64,000 nt of DNA from Rhabditoides inermis. Taxonomy: Eukaryota > Nematoda > Chromadorea > Rhabditida > Rhabditidae. Below, piece by piece: positions 49,702 to 64,000 of this stretch. The position numbers and the translations under genes were made by a program. Positions within the stretch are counted from its first letter, which is position 1. Every line of letters starts with the position of its first letter. The notes beneath the pieces were generated by a model. That model saw only the letters and a list, made by a program, of their open reading frames with translations. It searched no databases and was not told the origin of the DNA. The stretch spans positions 186,001 to 250,000 of the forward strand of contig CAWZYM010000185.1 in assembly GCA_963966185.1 (NCBI GenBank). Direction: 5' to 3'.

Positions 49702-50136
49702 GCTGGAAAAGGATGCATTAATAAAATATATATGAACTTTCTTAGTCACTGGACTGGTAGATCATTCTGAAAACATCATTAGAGTTTACCCTGATACTAC
49801 GGTATGTCGTATTTCTAAACATTCGCACTACTTTTATGAAAACATGAAATGAAGATGACAAGGAGAAAGTGAAACGAGGCAAGAACAGAGCTCTTTTTGG
49901 AACGCATGTACTCATGAAAGATGAACTTTCTCGTCTGCTCACTGACAATAAGACAAATTGCAAGTAAACAACGTTAGATACTGTGTGAGTAAGCAGTAAA
50001 TCACAAAAAAATTAAGTTTCGTGAGCAAAATCGTGATCCTGAATGAACAGTGAGCCGAGACCCTCTCACTCTGGAATGGTATACGATACGAGTGACCGTC
50101 TGAAATCGTCTGCACTCTTCCATCCCCCTCCTCCCC

Positions 50137-50138
<2 letters not shown>

Positions 50139-50191
<53 letters not shown>

Positions 50192-50240
50192 TCTCTCTTT
50201 CTCTCTTTCTCTCTCTCGCCTGCCACTCCCCCCTCTCTCT

Positions 50241-50293
<53 letters not shown>
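50139..50293. repeat. Compound (CT)n microsatellite
   Basis: CT runs broken by TTTCT and CGCCTGCCACTCC. ORFs over this tract are low-complexity artefacts. Confidence 0.95.
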
Positions 50294-50295
<2 letters not shown>

Positions 50296-50409
50296 CGGCC
50301 ACTCCCTCTCTCTGTGATGCGTCAGCTCGCAAACACGCGCCTTATACGCGCAGCACAAATGCGAATCAAGCGAATTCGATACACATTTGAATAGCGATTC
50401 GAGAGGGCA

Positions 50410-50412
<3 letters not shown>

Positions 50413-50445
<33 letters not shown>
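50413..50445. repeat. (GA)n microsatellite
   Basis: A GA run upstream of the three-finger gene. Confidence 0.95.
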
Positions 50446-50448
<3 letters not shown>

Positions 50449-50843
50449 AGAAGAGAGAGAGGGAAGAGAGTGAATCAGCCCTGTTTACTTTTTCCCTCGC
50501 TCAATTGCACCCATGTGACCTGTACAGCCCTTGAACTCCGTAGAACTCGATACATCATCACCACCACACCAATTCTAAATACCCATACCCGATACGTTTC
50601 ACCCAGCAATCAATACAGACTGTAAATTCTTAGAGTAATGCACCCACCAGCACCTTGAACAATTTGACACGAAATTTCTGGAGATATTTACAAATTTACA
50701 CACAACTCATAATCATAATCATAAATCATACATTCAAACACACACTATTTAAAAACATAGAGTTCTAATAGAGGTTCGGCAAGCAATACACTTATACATC
50801 ATCCTCATCATCATCATTATCATCTCTCTCTCTCTCTCTCTCT

Positions 50844-51232
50844 CTACGCGATGAGCTTCCGCTTCTTGTCCTTCTTCTCCTTGCTGGCTTTGAGCCGGCG
50901 CGCGAGTGAGCGGAGCAGTTCGATGGGAAGCGGAAGGATCACCGTGTGGTTGTCTACTGCAGAGATCTGAACACGGGTTTTAAAGTTTGTTTATCGGATG
51001 TTATACAACCGCCGAACTAGCCAGGATTTTTCAGCAATCGCGATTTTTCAGCAATCAGCAAATGAAGAGCTGTTTACTATTTGGCGTTTTATGGAAAAGA
51101 GATGGTTAGCGTTAGAGGAGGATGACAGTATTTGTCCGCGGCAGAGATCTGAAGAGGAACACTATTCCATATGTCTGCTGAATAAATCACATTACAACTT
51201 CCGTATAAGGCCAATGAAGATGGGTGAGAGCG

Positions 51233-51277
<45 letters not shown>

Positions 51278-53427
51278 GAGAGAGAGAGAGAGGTAGAGAG
51301 AGAGAGTGTGTCTACCTTGACCAGACTCTGCATGAGTCTCAGCTGTAGTGCGGTGGGTGACTGCGCCAGCTCATCCGCTGCCTCCCGCAGCGCGTGCGAC
51401 GCCTACATTTATGTTTATTTTTTTATTATGTCAATTTATATTAGTATTTATTTTATGTATGTGAAAATGAATTGATATGACTTGTTGTATAAATGTATTT
51501 ATTTAATTTTATAAAGCCGCCTGCAAGATGATCGAGAAAAAAAATCGTCCAAAACCAATGGGAAAACAGCAATGTTTTCATGTTATGTACTAACGTTTTT
51601 ACAAACACCGATCACCGTTCAATGGAACAATAATTGACCGTGTCTATTTACGTTTGTGATGAAAAATGATTTGACAAAATGATAAAAAAAATAAAGATAA
51701 ACATTTACATTTAATTCTCCCTGACAGCAAACGACGCGCGCGTCACTCTCGCGAACGGCTTCTGGAAAGAAGATGGGGGCGGTCACATAGCGACTGAGTA
51801 TCATACTTGGAGTAGGCGTTGGATTACTGTATATTACCGTACCCTCACCATAATGTACGTAATTACCTTTGTGCTAGTTGATTCGAGATGAACATTCTGA
51901 CTCTAATTTGGAGTAGGTATATCTCAATATGAGTAATATATCTAAAGTATCTAAAGTATATCTAAAGTAAAGTATCGCTAGACAGTAATATATCTATCAC
52001 ATAGCTAGCACGAAAAATGATTATCGAAATCTCGCGCACCGCCTCTGAAAAGATGGAGATTTACACACAACTACTGACAGAATGCAGGTTTAATCGAACT
52101 GTGTAGGTATAGTGACTGTAGGTATTAGGGAGGTTCTAAGATAAAATTTGACCCAAGTTAAGGGTCAAATGAAGAGAAAGGTAAAGTTTCCATTTTTGCC
52201 CTAAGTTTCTCACTGCTGGACTAGGAGTCACGTTTTGAAACTCAGCCCAAACTTCGGTCATACCCCAAAACTTTGCCCAAGAGAGCAGGGGGAGGGGGGG
52301 GGGGGGTGAAGAGAATTAGACAGAAAAGATGGGGGTGGGTAGAGTTTTGCACAAAAAGCATCTTAGAACCCCTCTTATAGATTAAAGAAGACTGACAGAG
52401 TGTAGGTATTATCTCATCGTCAGTAAAAGTGATATGAATTTAATATTCATGCTGTGCCAAAAATGATTGCAGGATAATGATTCAATTGTATTTAGGGAGT
52501 CTCTGAAACGTAAGTGGGAACAGTCACACTTGGCGCACTTTCAAGATCAACTTTTTGGCCCATACATACAAACTGCAGTGATACCAATGCAACGGTCTAG
52601 CAATACTCACACGCTCCTTTCCATTTTCTCTGATAGCTATAGTTTTCAAGATGAATATGCATATGGATGTGATAGCGTATCTGCTACGACTAAACTACAA
52701 AAAGACAAATCATAAACCGCATGAAAAGGCTTCTACTTCTACTGAGAGGAGAATGTGCCGCGTGAGTGAGTGGTCAACATGACTACACAATCAACATGAC
52801 GATAGTTCTTATCACTTGAGACTTGCCCCACCTGCTTCGGCGGCCATCGCCCTGCAGAGCTCCCGCGGCAGTCGGATGTCCTTGATCTCCACCCGCTCCA
52901 CCTTGATGCCCCAGTGCTTCGTCGCTGCAAGGTGACGTCATTATTTTTTTCCCAGTGCTTTGTCGCTGCAAGGTGACGTTATAATTTTCTCTCAGTGCTT
53001 CGTCGCTGCAAGGTGACGTCATAATTTCATCATTTACAAGCTTCCAACGGCTTGAAAAGGGCAATTCTTTGTTTGTCCAGTTTGCGCATCCGTTGAAAGT
53101 TGATAATGACAAAACCAAGTAGGTCAGATGCATTTTTGTTTTTTTAATTGTCAAATATTGACTTGCGTGGTGAAGAATGCATTTTTAGTGGTTTGGTCAC
53201 TTTTCGGTTTTTTTATGTTAACTGTATATCATACGTTTCAAACGCATTTTATGACGAACTGTGAATTTCACAAAGCAATTTCATAGAAACCGAAAATGAA
53301 TAACAGAGTAATAAATATATAAACATCGATATTCAGAAAGTAACCTTTTATTTCCTATAACTATAACTTCCCATCTTTCTTCACCTGCTTCTCTCTATCT
53401 CACTCTCTCCCTCCCTCCCTCCCTCCC

Positions 53428-53472
<45 letters not shown>

Positions 53473-55117
53473 CATCTCTCTCTCTCTCTCGCTCGCTCTT
53501 CTCAGGAAGCATCCATCTCTCGCATCCCTCAGCGCACTCACCCGTGTCAACAGAGACAATTGCGGCCGAGTAAACATTAGCAGTAAACATAAACATACAT
53601 ATATGAACAAACTACTAGAACCTATGAGCATTGCTCGACAGGCTATGAACACACATTCATTCAATCGTTCAATCGATCAATCAATAAATCGATCAATCGC
53701 TCACCGGCGTCGAGTAGGCGCTTTGCCTGTCGGGCGATTCCCTCTCGATCAGTCATTATGTCGCCGAGCGTTCTGCAATTCATAGCATCTTTGGAATTTT
53801 TCGTTACCAGTTCCTCAGGTAGCCTATATTGTGTCCTCATCATCTAGCCCTCTAATATCTAACCGCGTCTATTGACGAAAACCGAAAAAAAAGTTTCGAT
53901 TAACTAGTTTGTAGGTTCGTTTGTAATGTATCACGTATGCGTATCACGGGTCAATTTCATGAATAGTTTCGTAGAATCGGTAGTTATGTATAGTGGGTGC
54001 CCCGTTTTCGCGGTCCGCCAAAACGAAAAATGGAATACGAGATGTGACAGTCCCGACTGATAAATTGAGACACCAGACGCGTTTCGCTAGTTCATTTTTC
54101 ACTTTCTAGACCGGTTAGCGGTGTGAATGAGATGAAATTGCATACGTAATGTAGGGAAATGAACTGTGCCACCAGCGCAGTAACTACCGTAACCGCGTCA
54201 TATTTTGAAAAGTGATCTAAATGTGATTGAATTGCGATAGATTCTTCCCACTTTGAGTACCAATAGCCTCAGGCAAAAACGAGTACGTGACGTCTTCGTA
54301 GTTGAGGTTTATTCGCATTGAAGTCGTGATCGATATCTGATCGATAAACGAAAATAACTCTTCAGCAGATGAATATTTTTCTACAATTTTTGGATGGTAG
54401 CTTCTCAAACCCGTTTACTTGACTTCTACGTACGGAAATTTGGAAAATTTAGTCTGGTATTCATAATAATTAACAACATATGAAATAGGGTAAAATTAAA
54501 TTCCATATTAAACCGTTTTCTAGTGAAAAAACAACATGTATAATCATGGATTCTTGCTCCCATTAGAGTACTCTGATTTTGTATCAAAGTTGAGCTACCA
54601 ACTCGCAGTTATCCCCCATTTTGTACACAAATTTGGAAATAACTCGGTTCAGATTAAATAAAATTTCACAAAAATTTATGAGCGCATACTTGATAGGCAA
54701 ACAAACAAACCTACGTCGCAAAATTTGAAGATTTTTCATTTATGGTCAAGATATTCGACAAATTTGGCAATCGCCCCTTGGAATAGAGATCATTTCCATA
54801 ATCGACCGATTGTCTGGTTTGTGTCTGCGTCATTTCTCGTAATTAGAGGACCGCGAAAACGGGAGACCCACTATATCTATCACAATGTTCTTTGGAATTT
54901 GAGGAATCCTCGGAGCACGGAGTTGAACTCGTCGAGTACACTTTCTACAAATGGCTGTCGCAAAGTCGTCCAATGTTTCACGGGACAGGTTTGTTTAAAG
55001 AAGATCACCGGGGAATAAGTCACTACGGCTAGACCAGTCAAACCCAGATTTAGAATTGTTGCGTCTGCAACAGCCTTTCCATGCGGGACCATTTTACAAA
55101 TGCGCGGGCTGGCGGGA

Positions 55118-55154
<37 letters not shown>

Positions 55155-56941
55155 GAGAGAGAGAGAGGGGAGAGAGAGAGAGAGGGGAGAGAGAGAGGGG
55201 GGGGAGAGAGAGAGAGAGAGACTGCCCACCTCGTGCCCAGCACGTTCCGGAGGGTGGTCTGCGCCAGCTGACGAGTGGACATGTGGGCATCGACTATGGC
55301 CGACAGGGCGGCGATCGGGTCACTGGGAGGGGAATCCTCTCTTTCTGCTCTCTGCCTGTCTCTCTTTCTCTTGTCTCTCTCTCTCTCTCTCCCTTCCCTT
55401 TCGCTCTCCTCTCCTCTTGCTCCCCCCCCTCTCTCTCCCTTTCTCTCTCATCACCCACTATGTCCTATAGTACACTGCTGCATCGACCGATACCGTAACC
55501 GAGTCTCTCGTCAGCATCTCTTGAGAGGGCACGTCGTACGACATTGTTCGAAGGTCCACCTCAACCATGACAACTTTTTTGTTATGCTTTTTTGTTTATG
55601 GTACTCATTCACATCACATGTAAGTTTTTTTAATCTGGGGATTTTACTAATTACACTAACCTACCAAGCTCTGTCATAAGCGGTGATCGAAACGTATACA
55701 AACAAATCACATAACATCAGTTCAGTAAGTATAGTTTTCTTCGGGGAGATAGTTGTGTGTGTGGGTGGTCCCGCGCGGAAACCGAGTATCTTCATTTCTG
55801 TAGTCAAACGTACAAAGCCCCCAACTCTCTTCCTAAACACTATACAATACTATAATAAGTGGACCCCTTGTAAACAGCTAGCGATTTGTACTCAAGAGCC
55901 TTAGGTCAGTCCCCTTATTGACTAGGTCGACGGTTGTATAACTTGAATCTGCTGATAAACAAAAAAGTACTATACAATACTACAGCAGTGAGTACTGTGC
56001 CTCCGACCTCCTGATGGTCGTCGATGCATGGCAGGATGAGGACGACCCCCGGCCCGATCGGCCTGCCCAGCCACACCCTGCCCAGCCGGAACACTACCTG
56101 CAATACGGTACTTTGGTATAGTATTTTGGTATAGTATAGTACTTTGGTATTTGGTATAGTACTTACTTTGGTATGGTATGCAATTCGAGTGATTACAAAC
56201 GTCGGAACACTACTTGCAATCATATATCATCGGTTTTCAGGTTGTTCCATACCGTTCATACTTGTCCTCTAACTTGTCATGTTTGTACTGTTTCGCCTTT
56301 TTTGAACTAGATCGAGTTGTTGAGAACCCCGTCAGTCAATCAATTATTTATTCAAAATAGCTATAGCTTCTACAACGAGTTGAAATCCCGTCAAAATGAA
56401 TATGAGAGTCCACGAACCCACCATTGAAACCAACCAAACACAACCTGCAAAAAAGTGTCTCGATTTCGTACCAGGAGCGTCTTTGTACTTGAGAGAAACA
56501 AAACTTGTTAGTTACGGCTGAACGCTGACAGAGTTCCGTGACCCACCATTCTCTTGTACTCGGTGACGATGCGTATGCATGCGAACAGTGAGAGGGGGAA
56601 TGTGAGAAGGACGAGGGTCCACGAGCAGACGACCGCCAGCTGCTCCCACCATAGACTCGAGTGGGCGGAGGGCTTCTGGAAAAGAGACTTCATACCAATC
56701 ACGAATTTCCAGCTGCATCCTATGAACACATTTTTTCTCGTTTCTTTTTATCACGCTTTGAGAAGAGGGTATATTAGAGAGCACAAGAAAGCAGAGCATT
56801 TACTATTCCAGTGAAACGTATGGCGAAATAGCTCTAAAAATGTGAGTTAAGAAATGTACGTACCTTAAAAGTGCTCTCCTCCTCATCTTGAAACGATACT
56901 CGTTTCCTGTCGGGAGACGATGGCTCATCCATGTGATCCAT
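50844..56941 (-). CDS. Stomatin (SPFH-domain membrane scaffold protein)
   Basis: Ten coding exons: 56864-56941, 56547-56675, 56008-56097, 55459-55559, 55230-55322, 53705-53772, 52832-52924, 51709-51761, 51316-51402, 50844-50966; 915 nt, 304 residues (human stomatin 288). A cytosolic N-terminus is followed by one hydrophobic hairpin (VVCSWTLVLLTFPLSLFACI) with its conserved Pro. The SPFH domain then follows: VVFRLGRVWLGRPIGPGVVL, VDLRTMSYDVPSQEMLTRDS, LAQTTLRNVLGTR, HWGIKVERVEIKDIRLP, and the C-terminal ISAVDNHTVILPLPIELL. It oligomerises on the inner membrane leaflet and modulates channels. The tail KKDKKRKLIA is very basic. Two junctions are weak: the donor after QE is GTCGGA, and the next acceptor, TTGAG|GTG, lacks a pyrimidine tract. 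The ATG at 56941 is chosen; an alternative first exon at about 57141 does not join in phase. Confidence 0.92.
51240..51309. repeat. (GA)n microsatellite in stomatin intron
   Basis: A GA run next to the donor of the penultimate exon (51316-51402). Confidence 0.95.
51805..51905. repeat. Dispersed repeat, third copy, stomatin intron
   Basis: Similar to 22838-22925 over TTACTGTATATTACCGTAC and TTGATTCGAGATGAACAT. Confidence 0.6.
52125..52377. mobile_element. MITE family with TTAGGGAGGTTCTAAGAT ends, copy 1
   Basis: The left end TTAGGGAGGTTCTAAGAT is inverted at the right as ATCTTAGAACC plus a decayed tail. The body (AAATTTGACCCAAGTTA, CCATTTTTGCCCTAAGTTTC) is shared with 60782-61027. Confidence 0.85.
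52905..53035. repeat. Three-unit tandem repeat copying the stomatin exon acceptor
   Basis: CAGTGCTTCGTCGCTGCAAG, the start of exon 52832-52924 with its acceptor, is followed by two further copies near 52952 and 52993, each trailed by GTGACGT. Confidence 0.9.
53431..53470. repeat. (CT)n microsatellite in stomatin intron
   Basis: A CT run in the intron upstream of exon 52832-52924. Confidence 0.95.
53989..54875. mobile_element. 887-base element with 28-base terminal inverted repeats, stomatin intron
   Basis: TATAGTGGGTGCCCCGTTTT at the left matches, inverted, the end AAAACGGGAGACCCACTATA at the right. TA at both tips suggests a TA target site, as in the Tc1/mariner superfamily. No transposase frame was seen, so it is non-autonomous. 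Confidence 0.75.
55121..55221. repeat. (GA)n microsatellite in stomatin intron
   Basis: GA-rich tract with G runs, ending eight bases from the donor of exon 55230-55322. Confidence 0.95.
55730..55844. mobile_element. Small MITE, copy 2, stomatin intron
   Basis: TATAGTTTTCTTCGGGGAGA at the left is roughly inverted by TTCCTAAACACTATA at the right. Related to 46188-46333. Confidence 0.55.
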
Positions 56942-57209
56942 GTCCCCTCCTGCTCCTTCTCCTGCTCCTTTTCCTGCTCCTTCTCCTCTCGCTTCCTTTC
57001 TGCGCACACAGCCGTTGCGATGCGGCTATAAATGTATCAGGTGTGATCAGCTCCATTCACATTGTATCAACGTTTCGAAGACAATCAAAACAAACCTACC
57101 ACAGACCCGAGCAGCGGCAAGTCCTCAACATTCACGATCATAGTCACGTAAGAGAATGAGCAACGCGAACAATAATAACAACAACAATACGAAACACCGG
57201 AGGCACTCC

Positions 57210-57250
<41 letters not shown>

Positions 57251-57896
57251 ATTAGCATATACTACACTTCCGACAGGTCACATTCACTCTCACTAGCTCC
57301 ACAACAACATCATACATCAAACACGGTCACTAGTATATCGCAACTCGAGAGACCGTCATAAATATCTTCCGTCACAATGACCGTAAATTACCTAGGTAAC
57401 CTAGTTAAACGTATTTCACTTCACTTCCCTTATTGCAAAATCCGCCGAGAATTGACCGCTCTCACTCAACTATTCTTGAGTCACAAAAAAAGGCAGAACG
57501 GCTGTGAATAAATTATGTCATTCCCAGGAGACCACGTTTAGAAGAGTGATGAGTTACTTATTATAGAAAATCGTACTGTAATGAGATATTTAGGCTAATA
57601 CTATATGCTATGTGTGGCTATGAAACCTATAAGCCAACGTCAAAATAAGTGGGAATCGAAAACGCTCGAGACTCTGGGAGAAGAAAGTGACAAAAGTGAT
57701 GAAATAATAAGGGGCAGCCGGAGTATGCTTCCGCTTGCCTCCGGGCACATTAGCCACCGCCAGAAATCATAATAATCCCCCTCTCTCTCTCTCTCTCTTT
57801 CTCTCTATCTCAGATCCCTCACTCACTGCAGTTTCTCACGCGCGTCTTCACTCAAGCAAACATTCATAGCATATTAGGCAGTAGAGAGATAGAGAG

Positions 57897-57898
57897 AG

Positions 57899-57961
<63 letters not shown>
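57897..57961. repeat. (GA)n microsatellite
   Basis: GA run, intergenic. Confidence 0.95.
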
Positions 57962-57964
<3 letters not shown>

Positions 57965-58302
57965 CCAGGGAGGGCCAATAGCTTTGCGACTCTGCGGGAC
58001 CAATACTTATTAGACATTTTCTATGTGTGAGCATCTTTGCGATATTATATAGTCTCTTGACGAAGAAAGAAGCAGAAAATGCACCACAACGCTGCTGCGC
58101 TACATCATAAGGGTCACTTTAAGACGTAACCGTGATCGCAATGTTTTGTGGGGGAGGATATTCATGTATATTATGTTGTTATTAGTGTATATTATGTATA
58201 TTATTAGGAATATTCATGTTTCATGTTCTGAGAGTTCGTCATTGGCCAGGTCCAGACGGCGCATATTGTGCGATTTTGGAGTACTCTCCCCTCCGACCGT
58301 GG

Positions 58303-58303
<1 letters not shown>

Positions 58304-58348
<45 letters not shown>
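58304..58348. repeat. (GA)n microsatellite
   Basis: GA run, intergenic, about 300 bases below the U2SURP stop. Confidence 0.95.
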
Positions 58349-58351
<3 letters not shown>

Positions 58352-58654
58352 CGGCGCACTTTCTTTTACGTATTTCTCTTTTTTCGAGAACAAATCGCAC
58401 GCTTACGTTGATTCAACAACAAACTCCCATTTCAATACAATACTTTATATCTTCCAAACAACAAAACACAACAAACAAACAAACGAGGGTTCATGTGGAA
58501 CTTACGGGGATATCATTCATCTAAAAGCAATGAGAGAGGGGGATTTGGGACAAATAAAAAAATGAAAATATTAAATTATGGGGTTTCACAATATCAATCA
58601 ACACTACGGTTCTAAAACGTTCTGTTCCAAGCAGTGGGCGCGGCTGGGATGGGG

Positions 58655-63972
<5,318 letters not shown>

Positions 63973-64000
63973 CTGTAAAATATCCAGTAAGCCCCGCCCC

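Larger units (their letters stand above)
49702..50843. other. Intergenic region rich in CT/GA repeats
   Basis: It contains a 155-base CT tract (50139-50293) and a GA tract (50413-50445). No coding exon supported. Confidence 0.6.
56942..58654. other. Intergenic region between stomatin and U2SURP
   Basis: It holds the stomatin upstream region, with a possible exon encoding MIVNVEDLPLLGSV ending near 57100. It also has CT/GA microsatellites at 57212-57247, 57897-57961 and 58304-58348. No other gene supported. Confidence 0.5.

Noticed and set aside
50043..50390. Ser/Leu-rich 115-residue protein
   Set aside because: Translation of CT microsatellites, and the reverse strand gives Arg/Glu repeats. 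Low complexity only.
57090..57141. First coding exon of stomatin (MIVNVEDLPLLGSV)
   Set aside because: It has a start and a donor, but none of its donors joins the next exon (56864-56999) in phase. It could be from an alternative transcript.

Overview
This is a window of an invertebrate animal genome: intron-dense genes with short GT-AG introns, a BarH-class homeobox gene, and many (CT)n/(GA)n tracts. The intron-rich protein-coding content, the Barhl/BarBsh-like homeobox and the DIRS-type retrotransposon would fit an early-branching metazoan such as a sponge, but this is inference and the species cannot be fixed from the sequence. All gene models were built by hand by joining exons at splice sites, keeping reading phase, and comparing with remembered family signatures. 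Six multi-exon models (UBR5, U2SURP, HACD, stomatin, BarH, three-finger) join in phase throughout.

Layout. 1-1881: 3' half of a DIRS-like tyrosine-recombinase retrotransposon with its internal complementary region and terminal repeat. 2369-2753 (+): a two-exon gene for a 62-residue secreted peptide precursor with dibasic sites, not recognised. 4452-6897 (-): a GT31 beta-1,3-glycosyltransferase-like gene whose C-terminal half is not found. 7571-33930 (-): a complete UBR5 (HECT E3 ligase with UBA, UBR box and MLLE) in 66 coding exons, 2895 residues. A perfect-looking 531-bp tandem duplication (33885-34946) copies its first exon and upstream region. 34947-40093: gene-poor, with a 320-bp MITE, a tRNA-related fragment and simple repeats. 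40094-42052 (+): a seven-exon BarH-like homeobox gene. 44381-48089 (-): 3-hydroxyacyl-CoA dehydratase (HACD/PTPLA). 48570-49701 (-): a small secreted ten-cysteine three-finger-like protein. 50844-56941 (-): stomatin. 58655-63972 (-): the C-terminal 694 residues of U2SURP (SR140), running off the right edge.

The genes do not form a pathway; apart from the peptide and homeobox genes all are on the minus strand, each with its own spacing. The most unusual signal is in the introns. Several introns of UBR5, stomatin and the GT31 gene contain tandem arrays whose units carry copies of the adjoining exon edge with its splice site, giving decoy 5' or 3' splice sites. A short motif (TGAAACGTA and close variants) recurs dozens of times in introns, and in UBR5 it often lies 20-60 bases before the acceptor. 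Several MITE families, a 930-bp foldback element with tRNA-like arms and a LINE remnant also sit in introns.
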